Source: Macrobrachium rosenbergii (lineage: Eukaryota; Arthropoda; Malacostraca; Decapoda; Palaemonidae). From it: a stretch of DNA of 64,000 bases. The position numbers and the translations under genes were made by a program. The stretch is taken from the NCBI RefSeq assembly GCF_040412425.1, contig NC_089744.1:32560243-32624242 (forward strand). Direction: 5' to 3'. Positions 1 through 12,680 of the stretch are shown here, one piece after another; positions within the stretch are counted from its first letter, which is position 1; each line of letters opens with the position of its first letter. The notes under the pieces were generated by a model, which was not told the origin of the DNA, did not search any database, and saw nothing but the letters and a program-made list of their open reading frames with translations.

Positions 1-1020
<1,020 letters not shown>

Positions 1021-1990
1021 TTCCAATTGAGGATTAATGAAAACTTGATTAAGTTCTAGTGCCTTTTGTTGTGTTTCAAACTGATGCGGGTTTGCTGGTC
1101 TACGTAGTCTGTTTGCACTGCTTTTGTTGTGCCTGTCTCCTACTTCTTCCTTCATTTCATTCTCTGACAGTTTTGTAATTTGCCTCGGGTTGGGCTTCTT
1201 TATGGTACTACGAACCGAGAGGAATGACAAAAAATAAGCATATTTAAAGGATTCCCAGATCACTAGAATGGCGTTCACGCTAACACACGATTTCAAGCAA
1301 AGAAAATTTTTTTTACTATTTATGTTTTTGTTCAGGCTCGATCCCTGAACGAAAGACCCGGTCAGCTTGTTCTTTTTATTTTCATCTTTTATTTTGTATT
1401 CGACGTTACACTTCACTCAGCTCAGGTTGGAGGACAAGTTTAGGCCGCGTGCGCAACACTATTGTAATTAAAACTGTGGTATGAAATGTCAGTTTTAGGG
1501 CAATGATAATAACGGTGATGAAAGTGATAATGTCGGTCTTGAAATTTTGGTATCAATGGTGGTATTTTTAGGGTACTCTATAAAAATTGTTAGCTTCATT
1601 CATGACTCTAGTAAGTGTGCTTAAATTCGACCAATTATCCTCAAATGCTATCATTAATTAAAGTATCAGACTACATCCTCTCAGGAAAACATATTTACAT
1701 AAAAACATCGACGTAAACCCTACTGTTTCTAAACCAATGAATCATGTCCCCTTAATCTGAAGGTCTATGAAAAAATCAGGACCAGTTTCAGAGGAGATGG
1801 ATGTGACATAGCACCCTTTTACTGCTGAACTCGTTAATTAGCCTTGTTACATATCGTCAAGAAGTGTTGTGGTTAATTGCTGTATTTTGTTTAAGCTAAG
1901 AAATGAACGCCAGTGTAAGATGATGCACCGACGGTGACGGTTTCGGATGCTCATCAGCGCATATTTTCAAGTCTAGTCAAATTAGACATA
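1021..1990. other. Intergenic DNA, one weak exon-like frame
   Basis: On the minus strand a frame is open from about 1220 to 1020. It follows a pyrimidine-rich stretch ending in TAG, so it is acceptor-like. The frame runs straight into the (TA)n array and the product is not recognised, so I do not call it as an exon. Nothing else is supported. Confidence 0.35.
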
Positions 1991-1998
1991 AGACTAAC

Positions 1999-2386
1999 CT
2001 GGCCAGCGATTTTAGACACATTCAAACAGCCCTCATTCTTGTCCTCGGCTTCCTCGGCGGCCGCGGCAGAGGCTTCCAAAGCTACTGCCCCTTCCGCGGT
2101 TGCTGCTTCTTCTGGCAGGGACCCGGCATCACCTTCCCTGGAGATGTTCCCGCGACTGGAAAAATCGTCTCCTCGACTCGACCCACCATCCATGCTCCTG
2201 TTCGACCAGTCGTCGCCTCTGCTGGAACATTCGTCGTCCGCCGAGACGTCCCTCGATGAGGTTCTCGATCGACCCTTCCCACGACCCCGGGGAGGCTCAT
2301 TTTCTTTGGCCCTCGAGGCCGACCTGGAGGATCTGCCTGAAGGAGGCTTCTCCTGGGACTCGCTGCCCTTCCTCCTCACATTTGAC
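1999..2386 (-). CDS. Candidate internal exon, Arg/Ser-rich low-complexity protein
   Basis: Seen: on the minus strand a 388-bp segment lies between a good acceptor (pyrimidine tract then CCCGGCAG, 2387-2394) and a good donor (CAG then GTTAGT, 1998-1993). It is open throughout, carries one split-codon base at its start and ends on a codon boundary. It has clearly higher GC than its flanks. The 129 codons encode an Arg/Ser/Gly-rich stretch with repeated SSRGDD-like blocks and then an Ala/Glu-rich stretch; no known domain is recognised. The open frame's apparent start is a GTG codon, which fits an internal exon better than a first exon. The plus strand is also open over nearly the same interval (1934-2410), so the strand is not certain. 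It could be part of a host gene whose other exons lie outside or are unrecognised. Confidence 0.4.
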
Positions 2387-2399
2387 CTGCCGGGAGAGA

Positions 2400-2845
2400 G
2401 ATGGTGGTAATTAGTAAATGTATCTGCTGCAAATGAATAATCATCCTGAAGGCTGTGTACTACGATTGATTATCAAAACACTGAACGAAAAAGAAAAATT
2501 ATGGAAGTACAGTAAGTCGAGCTCTGTTTCTTTTCAAAGCCAAAAAAGGATGGGATAAAAAATGTCGCAAGCGTAGAACCAATTATCACAATAAGAGTAT
2601 CACGAAAGAGAGACTGAATTATACTCAACCAGAATTGAAAATGACGCATTGTAAAGGGAATGAATTTATATTTCCAGCTGCTTCAAGACTTACACTATGG
2701 GAATTTCTTCTGAGTGTACTCCCTCAAAATTACTTTAGAATTTTAAAAGAAATCATGAAGGACATCTTTTCTCTAACAGGAACCAGATGGATGTGTGTAC
2801 ATAGGGTTAGGATTACAAATGACGTACTGAGGGACAGCAACGAAG
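2400..2845. other. Intergenic DNA
   Basis: I see nothing here that I can support as a gene or repeat. Confidence 0.5.
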
Positions 2846-2853
2846 GTCTAGAG

Positions 2854-3231
2854 CAGGGATTCTCAGCCTTTTTAATCTTATGTACCCATTGAAATCTTTC
2901 ACTATTGGTCACGTACCCCTTTCCCACAATTGCAGCATCAGGAAGGGTAAAAAGAAATGCATGGTTTTTTACTTAGTTTATTAAGTTTAAATTGTGTAGT
3001 CCAAGAGAGCTTTCTCTCAAGTGACGTAACTCCGAGAGTTTCATTGTTAACGTTGTCACTTAGTGTCTTGGTTCTAGTGGAGGATACATCTAGCCTAGTA
3101 CATGTAGGCCACTTTCTACAAACAGGTTTGCAGCTATTCAACACTGAAGTATTTTGAGAAACCTGTCACGTACCCCCAAAATTCCTCTCACGTACCCCTG
3201 TGGGTACTCGTACCCCAGGTTGAAAACCCTG
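2854..3231. mobile_element. hAT-type MITE with 8-bp target duplication
   Basis: The 378-bp element begins CAGGGATTCTCAGCCTTTTT and ends GGTTGAAAACCCTG. These are imperfect terminal inverted repeats of the style typical of hAT non-autonomous elements. It is flanked by identical 8-bp copies of GTCTAGAG (2846-2853 and 3232-3239), the duplication length expected of hAT transposases. The interior repeats CACGTACCCC-like phrases near both ends and holds no transposase. Confidence 0.88.
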
Positions 3232-3384
3232 GTCTAGAGTGGTTTACCAGGGTATGTAAGGTTTGTTTGGATGAGGGAAAGATTACCAAGGAAAGGGCGA
3301 GCAGAATAATTGTTCCTTTGTATCAGGGTAAAGGTGATAAAGAATTGTAAGGGCATAACGTTACTTAGTATGCTATGGAGGTTG

Positions 3385-3655
3385 TAGAGAATACAGAGTT
3401 TAGGCCAAAGGCCAAACGCTGGGACCCAAGAGGTCATTCAGCACTGGAAGGGAAATGGACAGCAAGAAGGTTTGAAAGGTGTAACAGAAGGAAAACCTCG
3501 CAGTTGCACTAAAAAGCAATTGTTAGGAGAGGGTGGAAAGTCAGATGGAAGAAAGAGAATATGAATGGAGGTACAGTAAAAGAAATGAAAGGCGTTGCAG
3601 CTAGGGGCCGAAGGGACGCTACAAAGACCAGAAAGTAATGCCTACAGTGCACCAA
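3385..3655 (+). repeat. Dispersed SINE-like repeat, copy A
   Basis: Runs from a GGCCAAAGGCCAAACGCTGG segment to GTAATGCCTACAGTGCACC. The same order of phrases occurs inverted at 17466-17655 and in part at 21400-21480, so this is a dispersed family. No Pol III boxes are clear in this copy. I believe the family is common in decapods, but I have not checked. Confidence 0.75.
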
Positions 3656-3689
3656 TTTTTTTATTTTTTTATGAAACCGTTATGTGAGA

Positions 3690-4540
3690 AGTTTGAAAGT
3701 AAAGAGAAACCCAGGACCTAGAGAAAGCTCATGAGAGAGTTGATAAATAGGCAATGTAGAGGGTGTTGATAATGATAAATTGTACAGAGTGATACCAAAT
3801 TTTTATGATGGAAGCAAAGCATTTGTAGGTGAGGGATGAACATGAGACAAGAGTGCCATATAATTATGTCCACGACTGTTTAATATCTATATGTTGGAGT
3901 GATGCAGCGAGGCTATAAAAGCACTGTAGATGTGCGGTAGGTGCAAACTTGTGGGATAAGATGTGTCAGGAATGGAATGCTGAATGAGTGACACAGATGG
4001 CACCGACTGGCTACAGTGAAAAGAAACTGCAGAGACCACTGGAAGAGTATGAAATTATTTGCAAGATGAAAAGGTGTGAAAGAGTAAGGTTAGACAGGTA
4101 CATAGAAACTAGGAATATGGATCAATAAATGTTAACATGGGTAGTACGGGAATGAAAACGGTAGATTTTGTTTTTGAGAGTTAACATGTATGATGATGGC
4201 AGGATGGCAGGAGAAGTATGACAGAATACGTGAAGAAAGAATAATAGCAAGTTGTGTGTAGAAGATTATGAATAGACTTTAAGCATCTAAGTGAAGGAAT
4301 TGTAGGGTCAAATTTCCTTGATGGAAGGGAAGTGGGGATACTGACTGCATATAAAAGAAGGTTGAAGCTATTAAGATGAAATGTTTTTGTGGTGTATATG
4401 GTATGAGAAGAATTGAAAGAGTGAGAGATGTGAAGATATGAAAAGTGGTAAAAAGTTCCCTTGGGTAAAATAATGCGATGGTTTGGTTATGTGAAAAGAA
4501 TGGGGAACGATAGGTTTATCCGCGTTTGAATAGCTACAAT
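3690..4540 (+). pseudogene. Decayed LINE reverse transcriptase fragment
   Basis: Read in shifting frames, the plus strand keeps typical non-LTR RT phrases in order. There is a DLEKAHERVDK-like stretch near 3715, corresponding to the catalytic 'DLEKAYD' block. The C-terminal phrases follow: MRRIERVRDVKI near 4400 and RWFGYVKRMGNDR near 4475-4520, the usual R-W-F-G-H-V-x-R-M block after the RT domain. Many stops and frameshifts separate them and no long frame survives. A second fragment of a similar element lies at about 33790-34330. The clade is not determined. Confidence 0.65.
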
Positions 4541-7117
4541 TGACTGTGATATTGACCCTGTTGTTACTTTTCTCTGGAGTCATCACTCGTCAGGGGATAG
4601 ATTTAATGTTGAAAAACAATATATCAACGCGCTTATAATTAATTATAAAATGTCTTTACTGCTTAAAATGTAGAATTTTGAATGGTTAATTCCAGTGTTA
4701 ACAGACTGCCTCTTCTTTCTACAATGAGAGAGCAAGAGGGGTATCTATCTATCACTTTGTGATTAGAATACTTCAGAAGGTTTGTCCTGTGACGACTGTC
4801 TGCAATTCTGATGAGCAACGTGACTCCAGAGTCTCCTAGAATTGCCCTGAGCGCAAAAAAGGGAGAAAAAAGTTGAACTGATAAAAAATGAAGTATATTT
4901 GATCTTCCTTTACATTTGCCAGAGCTCTAGTATCACAGGAAGAGTCGACTCTGCTTGTGTAAACGATGTGGGACTTATCATAAAAAAAGGGACAGGTGTC
5001 AGAATCCATTTTTTCTTTATTATCTAAGATCCTCGCTACGTGCCAGACGAACGTTCAAACATTCTAAGCAGAGGAAATGGCGTAAGTTAGAAAGCGATAA
5101 CTTCTGTATATAGGGAAAAGAGGTTTCTCTATACATTATTTCAATGATCAGTTTTATTATTGTTTTTACCAATTTTATCAATTTAAAAAGGGAATGTATT
5201 TACAAATACATATGGACTGAATGAATGATTTAAAAAAACTGTATGTATCAACTGTATGTATCTTTTGCCAAAAAGAGAGTATAGTTACTGTAATGCCAGT
5301 TTAGAGAGTTTCCCGTCAGTCAACGAGGGAATGCGGAGTACGCGAGAATGAAGAGTGAAGCCTTTAAATAATCGAAAAATTAGTAACTGGGTTTGTCCAA
5401 ATTTCCCCTTCTTCTACTTCGCTCAATTTCTTTCCATTCTTCTATCCCAGACTGATTATTGTTACTCTTTCTCACTTATTATTTTTAGCCTTCCAAACCC
5501 TCCCATAGCAGCAACGAGTAATAGTCACCGAAAAGAGTGTTTGGCGGTTTCTCATCGGAAATCACAGTCTCATACAATGTTGCGGGCTGCCCAAAAGCAA
5601 GAATTCAGGTGGCATAAGGCCACATCAGACTAAAGCAACAACACACATTGTTAGATATTTAAAGAGAGGGGGAGAGAGAGAGAGAGATTTTTCAGAACAA
5701 TCTTTCTCTAGTTCTTCCTTCGCTGTAATTCGGCGACTAATCAACCACAAGCGGCTCCGCGATGCCTCATCAACTCAACCGTGTTGTCATTCAGATACAT
5801 CGTCATCTCTGGTGTTGACTCACAAGGGTCGCCATGACATCCGCGATTACTGGCGCGCTGATTACCGAGGTGCCTACGAAGCACAAGTGGCACGTTTCTC
5901 TTCGCTCAGTACCTTTCACACTGATTTCCTTATTGTATTCTACGAATTTAATTCAATGTATGTGTGTGTGTCTGTTTTTCTTTTATTGAAGGGAAGTGAA
6001 TGTAGACAGAATCTAGTAAGTTATTTGGCAAGAGGATTCCTTGCATACCTTGTGGTATCGCTATTTCAGTCAGGTTCCTTGGCATAGGGTTTATAGCCTT
6101 GAAGACAACAGTATACAGCTTTCACCCCTCTGCTTTCCATCGTGCTGCATTCACCTGCATTACTGAAGAACCTCTTTTTTTTTCCCCACGGGAATCCCAC
6201 TGTTGTTTTCCCTTGGGCTGTGCGACTTACTCTGTTACGTTTCTGTTTCTCAGAAAGACTTCACACAAGTTCTCTCAGCGTTTGGTTGGAGCGTTAAACA
6301 AACGATTCATTTTGTAATGGAATAACACGCAAAGTTTTTGGGATTTGTTACAAGCTCTTCTTCACTTCAATGGCCTTCTCGAACAAGGAAATTCCTGTAT
6401 AAAGTCGAAAAAATTGAATGCAAGAAGTTTACCGTTTGGCAAATGTTTCAGTAACCATGGTGGTTCTGTCAAGAAAATACAGCATAGAAATCTTTCATCA
6501 AATTCGGTCAATAAATATGAATGAAGGCACATGATGACACAAATACTAAGCTCAGTTCCCACTAGCGAGATGTCTTCGTCCTTGCCTGTGACTCATGCTC
6601 GTGAAGGAGGATGTGGCAGTGGCACACTAAAAAAGTACTGTGACCGTTGGCAAGACCTAAGGCAACTGAACAGCTCACTAAGTATGATTAACTGATTCGA
6701 TGAATCACCGAAAGTCGTCTATCAGAAACTCGGGTTTAAAACGCGGGAGAAATTCAGTGATCAGCTTGAAAGAAGAACCACTGCGAATTCTCTGTCAGGT
6801 CGGCAGCAAGAGCATGGCGAGAATAACTCTACCGATGATACACTTTTTACCAGCTCAGCGTTACTTCAGTTTCTTATACAAGAGGGAAATTGGAAAAGTG
6901 GAATATGACATGGTATTTTTACACTTCCCTCTAATACACAATTCAAGATGTTTAGAATGCCGTATATAAATCGTTATAGCTTCGGTTAAGCCAATTTTTT
7001 TCAATATAGGATCTTCATCTTGATCCTTTCCTACATCAGATGAGTTTCCGAACGGATTTCTGGCCGGAATAAGAAAATTTAACATTGAACAATGAAATCT
7101 AAAGCGTAGCATACACA

Positions 7118-7120
<3 letters not shown>
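4541..7120. other. Intergenic DNA
   Basis: About 2.6 kb with a short (GA)n at 5668-5688 and moderate GC. Open frames up to 92 codons have no recognisable domain, and no splice-bounded exon stands out. Confidence 0.5.
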
Positions 7121-7216
<96 letters not shown>

Positions 7217-7245
7217 TGAGTATGTATATGTTTGTGTATGTACAT

Positions 7246-7305
<60 letters not shown>
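7121..7305. repeat. Two (TA)n arrays
   Basis: Arrays at 7121-7213 and 7249-7305 are separated by about 35 bp of TG/TA-rich sequence. A short (CA)4 precedes the first array. Confidence 0.97.
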
Positions 7306-7308
<3 letters not shown>

Positions 7309-7559
7309 GCATGTGCTCGTGTATTGCGTATGTAAACGTATGAACAGATTTAAATATGGAATGTTTTAGCTAAAAGTCTAATGATAGCTTTTCTTTACTA
7401 GACATGAAAAAAGTAACGGTCCTCTCAGAAATAAATGCAATGAAAACATCTGGCACGCTTATGTAGGCTGCATAAAATCTGCTCTAGTTATTTGGCACAC
7501 GAAGACGGTAGCAAAGTTTTTCCTTCCAGTTTTCTTTACGTTTAATTTGTGCTCTCTCT

Positions 7560-7561
<2 letters not shown>

Positions 7562-7634
<73 letters not shown>

Positions 7635-7641
7635 TATATAA
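7562..7641. repeat. (TA)n microsatellite
   Basis: About 80 bp of TA with two AA interruptions, directly abutting the left arm of the small inverted repeat that follows. Confidence 0.97.
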
Positions 7642-7713
7642 ATAGCCACATAGCCACATAGCTTCAGTGTGTATATATATATAAACACACTGAAGCTATG
7701 TGGTTATTTGGTG

Positions 7714-7718
<5 letters not shown>
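7641..7718. mobile_element. Small palindromic element between (TA)n arrays
   Basis: The left arm, containing AGCTTCAGTGTGT (ends 7672), is complementary to ACACACTGAAGCTATGTGGT (7685-7704), with a short TA loop. Long (TA)n arrays bound it on both sides. A hairpin-type MITE is the likely nature, but no target duplication can be read inside TA. Confidence 0.6.

Positions 7719-7775
<57 letters not shown>
7717..7775. repeat. (TA)n microsatellite
   Basis: A pure TA array joining two palindromic elements. Confidence 0.97.
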
Positions 7776-7776
<1 letters not shown>

Positions 7777-7778
<2 letters not shown>

Positions 7779-7964
7779 GTTAGGCTTCAATAAGACGGGA
7801 TGGTTTAGATTCTCTACTCTCCATAGTACAAGCTTTGAAGACAATCTTTATTCTTCATCAGTGCATCATACCTGATGAAGAAGACTGTATATCTCCGAAA
7901 GCTTGTACTAAGCAAATGAAAGAATCTTAAATCTAAACCATCCTGTCTTATTGAAGCCTAACAC
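7777..7964. mobile_element. Palindromic MITE nested in (TA)n
   Basis: The inverted repeats are about 38 bp: GTGTTAGGCTTCAATAAGAC at the left and its near-complement GTCTTATTGAAGCCTAACAC at the right. A second inner inverted pair centres on GTACAAGCTTT and AAAGCTTGTAC. There is no coding capacity. (TA)n lies immediately on both sides. Confidence 0.8.
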
Positions 7965-7969
7965 TGGTA

Positions 7970-7970
<1 letters not shown>

Positions 7971-8060
<90 letters not shown>
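7971..8060. repeat. (TA)n microsatellite
   Basis: About 90 bp of pure TA closing the 7.56-8.06 kb cluster. Confidence 0.97.
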
Positions 8061-8064
<4 letters not shown>

Positions 8065-8301
8065 AATATTCTGCTGTTCGCCCTCTATGCATTTTATTGT
8101 AGAATATTATTCTAACAACGACAGGAAGACGTCTTTGTCCAAGCAGGGTAGGCTAGGCATTTCAAAAAAATAACGTCTTTGTTAACATTAGGGGCCTAAC
8201 CCACAGAGAGGGTTTTCACCCAGTAACCTCTAATAAAGGTGGTCTTAAGCTGTCTTCTGCTTTGTCCTATGCATTTGGCGATGTCTTTGTCAAATTTGCA
8301 G

Positions 8302-8522
8302 GCTGCCTGGGGCGATGGAAAAAGGCCTGGGCGCTCCCAGCCACCTTGTTTTTGACCGAAAGAGGTCAGATAGAAGAAAACTGTAGTACGGGAAGCACGC
8401 GTCTGTGCTTCCAACTCTTCGGCCCCTTTGTCTCTTTCCCGTCTTTTATTTACCAAGTGAAGGACGAAATAATCCCAGAACTCTTGGGCATCCATTGCAG
8501 TGCGCAGGCAGCCTACTTGAAG
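8302..8522 (+). CDS. Candidate internal exon, unrecognised protein
   Basis: Seen: a 221-bp block between an AAATTTGCAG acceptor (ends 8301) and an AAG/GTAAGT donor (from 8523). It is open in one plus-strand frame, encoding about 73 residues from CLGRWKKAW to AAYLK. It is richer in GC than the surrounding DNA. No domain is recognised. The minus strand is also open across 8196-8543, with a TTTCCAG acceptor-like site. The plus strand is preferred only because its donor matches the consensus perfectly. Confidence 0.35.
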
Positions 8523-8544
8523 GTAAGTCTGGAAATTTAGCAAA

Positions 8545-9089
8545 GTTTAGTTGATTCACTGGTATCTCTGTCTGTATTTCCATTTCTTTGTTTTCCCTCT
8601 TCGCCACCATCTATGATAACAAAATTTATCTCATTTACTTTTACGAAGTCTAGAGTAAGAATAATTTGTATTGCTTAGCGACACTCAACTATTCCCGTGC
8701 AGTAATTAGCAATTAGGGAAGGTTAAGTAAGTAATTTTCAGCATGCAGGCAGCCTTATGTCTCGATCCCATTGTTCGGAAGAGAAACAGCCTTTACCAGT
8801 ACTAAATTGCATACAATATAATCCGTTGCGTTAAAACCTTATGTGACGCAAAGGGAAAATTGACTGTGTCCGAAGGTGGGTGATTGTTCATGTAATTTCC
8901 TTGCTAACTACATATTCTTTCTGTGTCGGGTTTTCCTTTCTCGACTGGCGACCTTATCCCATTAAGTAATTGTCTGTCTTTGAGGTTAATTTTTAGCTTT
9001 AAAGGACAGGTTACGTGTGTCCTTGGCACTCATGGCCTCATAAATTATGTTAATTAATTAATAAACTCATCAACCAAGCTCCTGCATGT

Positions 9090-9093
<4 letters not shown>
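8545..9093. other. Intergenic DNA
   Basis: Nothing supported beyond AT-rich sequence. Confidence 0.5.
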
Positions 9094-9186
<93 letters not shown>

Positions 9187-9190
9187 CATA

Positions 9191-9236
<46 letters not shown>

Positions 9237-9262
9237 GATATATATATATATATGTATATATA
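9094..9262. repeat. (TA)n microsatellite
   Basis: About 170 bp of TA with a few CA and TG substitutions, abutting the next element. Confidence 0.97.
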
Positions 9263-9782
9263 ATTGTAATAGCCACAATGTCCTCTTAACATCTCGAATT
9301 CTTCACACTTTTTGGATACGCTTGTGACAAGTTAAGAGGTTGTGAGGTTCAAGAAATGTCAGAAGGGAAAGACTGATTCTTTATTATGTTGTTGTTGTTT
9401 TAGATTTAGCTGGCCTTGTGCCAGCACGGGCTCTTGCTCCTAGAGCAGCCCGTAATTCTTTATTATTCTCGACAGGTGCTTATAATGCGGAAAGTGGACG
9501 GAAAGGTAGCGGGCGACCTGAGGCCCCCCTGCGTCCATACAGAAATTGTGTTTGTTAACAGGCATAAGAAGGCATAACAATATAATGCGTTACAGAACGT
9601 GTAAAAGGCAGATATACATATCGGCAGAAAGGCCGTACAATAATGCATACAATGAGATACATAAAGAATCTGAAATAATAACAAATAACATATATGACGT
9701 GATTAATGTACATATGAGGAACGAAACAAGAATGGCGAGGCGATTTGACGCCCTTTCAAGGTCTTTGTGGCTATTACAATTA
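9263..9782. mobile_element. Interrupted MITE, ATTGTAATAGCCACAA family
   Basis: Its outer ends are inverted copies of ATTGTAATAGCCACAA, with (TA)n immediately outside both. The first 100 bp resemble the left arm of the hairpin at 24656-24982, so both belong to one family. Unrelated repeat DNA then fills about 9365-9760, including a GCTGGCCTTGTGCCAGCACG segment (about 9400-9455). This copy is therefore either an internally expanded member or one with a nested insertion. Open frames inside it have no recognised product. Confidence 0.6.
9400..9455 (+). repeat. Dispersed repeat segment with GTGCCAGCACGGGCTCTTGC
   Basis: A short segment that recurs, diverged, in both arms of the 19.05-20.5 kb palindrome (GCTGGCTTTATGCCAGCACG, about 19955-20000 and inverted at 19690-19735). 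It is probably part of a SINE-like family whose limits are not visible. Confidence 0.5.
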
Positions 9783-9795
9783 TATATTCATCTAA

Positions 9796-9935
<140 letters not shown>

Positions 9936-10245
9936 TATCTATATAGAATGGAACCAGAGTGGAGCATTCACAGCAAAGGAAAAAGTAATCACAAATATTT
10001 ATACAACGAAAATGCAGCTGGAGTTACTCGGTCACACACACATGTAAACTTCGAAACGGTCCCCCTTGCTCTTTCTCTTTTGCCCTCGGTTGTGCTTGTT
10101 TAAATATTTTTTTTCCTCTGACACGAAATGTTTTGAATTTTTTCTTCCCTATTTTCAGAGCTGGTGAGACCAGGGTAGTCCAAAGATCTCGGGTTGGAAT
10201 GGTTCGAGCTCTTTTCGCGAATAATTCATCGTACCTCTGTTGACT

Positions 10246-11540
10246 GAACCTTTCCCGCTGCAGAATTTGTTTTGGTCCTCATTCTCATTTAGGAGCACAT
10301 CTCACATGAACAGGTGTAGATGTTTTCAGTGTAATGAGCATTTTTTGATAACATCTTTAAGGCATATATTTTCAAAACTGAGCACTACTTTTGCTTACAA
10401 GTAGCCCATTGTGCAAAAAAAAAGTGATTGAAAAGTGGAAAAAAATTATAATACTTTGGATTCTGTGGTCTTTGTTAGTAGCACTAGCAATCCTTTCCGT
10501 TCACAGTCTATGTATGACATATTATTTTTCCACATTGATAACACTTCCAGTAGCCTCTATTTGTGTTTGCTATATCATAAAATATGTAATAATACGCTGG
10601 CTGCTTCAATACGAATAGGTTACAAAAAGGAGAAAATTGGAAAACATACAAAAATTACTAAACAACCTTTTTCTACAGCATCAATTAGTCTTCAGTCTGC
10701 CAACAATTCTTGTATACTTTACATAAAGGTAGGAATTAAGTCTTTTTTGGCAACTGAGGTTTGCGATTTTTGTCCACATGTGCTGGAAAAAACCTCTCAG
10801 TCTTGCTTCAACAGGGTTTAAAAATCAACCACGTCTTTGAAATATGTTCCCTTGTTACCCTTCTAACAAGCAGTAAACTTCTGTTTCCTTGATTTTTTTA
10901 ACCTTATTTACTAGCAGATTCTGAATGTTATATATTTCTACCAACCAATGCTGCTTCAGTTATACATTGAAACCTGTCCATGTGCTGCTCTGAAACCTGG
11001 TGTTTCTCATGTGACGCGTCAATAACTTAGGTGTTGTGACGCCAGTTTAAGTAGCTATAATCAATCGATCATGTGAAGCTAATGGCACTAAAAATAACTT
11101 TCAATAGTAGGTATGTGATACTAACCCAATTGCAATTTTAACTCAACAGAAGCTTTTAAATCCAAGGTTTTTAAATCTATCCACTGACGATACCATGATC
11201 TTTGAGGTAAAGTCTGCTTGCTAACTAACATGGAACTGAAATATTTGTTTGATTCTTTTGCAGTATGATCATATTTCCTGAGAAAAAAAAATAGCAAAGT
11301 ATTCACTTGAATTTAAGTTTTTAAAACCAGTTACCTTATGAAAGTCTATATTCTCTCATATTATCAAATTGTTTAGAATTATTATCATTTGATTTAACTT
11401 CCAATATCATCATCATTGCATCATCATCATCATCTTCGTTTACCACAACACAAGATCATCACAATCATAATCAAAATGCTTTCAAAGAAAAGCGTAAAAA
11501 GGCTTGATGTTGCAAGAGAGGCTAAGATCAAGTTAAAGGG
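10246..11540 (-). pseudogene. piggyBac-like transposon relic 1
   Basis: Seen: this block is a diverged direct copy of 17665-18550, with shared segments in the same order and gaps between them. On the minus strand a 61-codon frame (11306-11121) includes ESNKYFSS and SWYRQWIDLKTLDLKA. This resembles the N-terminal part of the piggyBac/PGBD transposase domain, which has an NKY/F block followed by a basic R-x-W segment and LKAF. Upstream on that strand lies an acidic Asp-rich stretch from an (ATC)n tract (11401-11450), as in many PGBD N-termini. The 10246 end reads CCTTTCCCGCTGCAGAATTT, like a piggyBac terminus. Stops are frequent. The family call is moderate. Confidence 0.5.
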
Positions 11541-12157
11541 ATAGTGAACAACAGTCAGCTTATGAATGTAAACAAATACTCATTCTTGGTAAGCTCAATA
11601 CACTTGAAGAATTGTATGCTAATCCTGATTCAGTATTGTTTTGTATGACAAAATATTAGTTTTAATCGTAAAACATAATTATTTAACCAAATTTCCGAGT
11701 CACATACCATCAAAAACAAGAGGAATGTCCTGTAAGCCTAGTAGGCTACACTCCAGCTAGCAGGTGTAAACAAATCTTACCTCTCGGTAACGAAGCTTCC
11801 TTGTCGAGAATTAAGTAAATCCTACAAACTATATAGTTCTATACGGCAAAAAATGCATCTGCCATCATAAAACCTAATTATATACCATAACTCTAGCCTT
11901 AAAGGTCACGAAAATACCGAAAGCTTACCAAAATATGCACTGATGTGGCAAAGTTTTCAGCAATGTGTTTTCTGCATCTCCAACTGATGTCGGCAGTAGA
12001 CAACCAAATATGTCGTCTGCACGGGATATAAGGCTAAGGTGTTTTTTTTTAACATTGCACGGAGCATAGTACTTTTCGCAAAGAAAAATGACTAACTCTA
12101 GCACCACCAAACTCGTCCATCGCAGTGAAAGTACTAAACTGTGAACTGTCTATCTGG
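11541..12157. other. Intergenic DNA
   Basis: No gene supported. Confidence 0.5.
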
Positions 12158-12578
12158 TAGCTATTAGACAGCGGTAGGTCAGAGCCGATTCCAAGGTAGT
12201 TTTTTTTTTTTTTTTTTTTTTAAAGAATGAGGGCGCCAGGACGTTCTTTTCACCATTGCAGGTTTAAACTCACCATAGAGCACAAATTAGTTCAGTGCTT
12301 ATGTCACCATAGCCGCAATTAATGTAAATGGACAAACCTAAATCACTCTATTCTCGCCAGAAACTAAAACTAGGGTCGTCTTACCAGTGAGGCAAACATG
12401 CTGCCGTTGCACCAGAGACGCACGCACACACACACACACATAACAGCGCTGAATTAGGTGTCTCGTAATTAGTGTTCTTTAGTGGGTTTAAACCTGCATT
12501 GGTGAAAAGAACATCCTGGCATCCTCATCCTTAAAAAAACTACCTTGAATCGGCTCTGACCTACCACTGTCTAAAAGC

Positions 12579-12582
<4 letters not shown>
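12158..12582. mobile_element. Foldback MITE with roughly 110-bp inverted arms
   Basis: The arms at 12158-12270 and 12476-12582 are complementary over AGACAGCGGTAGGTCAGAGC / GCTCTGACCTACCACTGTCT, a poly(T)/poly(A) tract (12200-12222 on the left) and GCAGGTTTAAAC. The roughly 200-bp interior has no coding capacity. The right arm runs directly into (TA)n. Confidence 0.8.
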
Positions 12583-12664
<82 letters not shown>

Positions 12665-12680
12665 GTATATGTGTGTGTGT
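12582..12680. repeat. (TA)n(TG)n compound microsatellite
   Basis: TA to about 12658, then TG-rich units. Confidence 0.95.

Noticed and set aside
5812..6087. Plus-strand frame starting with a basic, Arg/His/Tyr-rich peptide
   Set aside because: Only about 30 residues look protein-like and no splice sites bound them.
9463..9684. Minus-strand 73-codon frame within the interrupted MITE
   Set aside because: No domain; it overlaps dispersed-repeat sequence and an opposed frame of equal quality.
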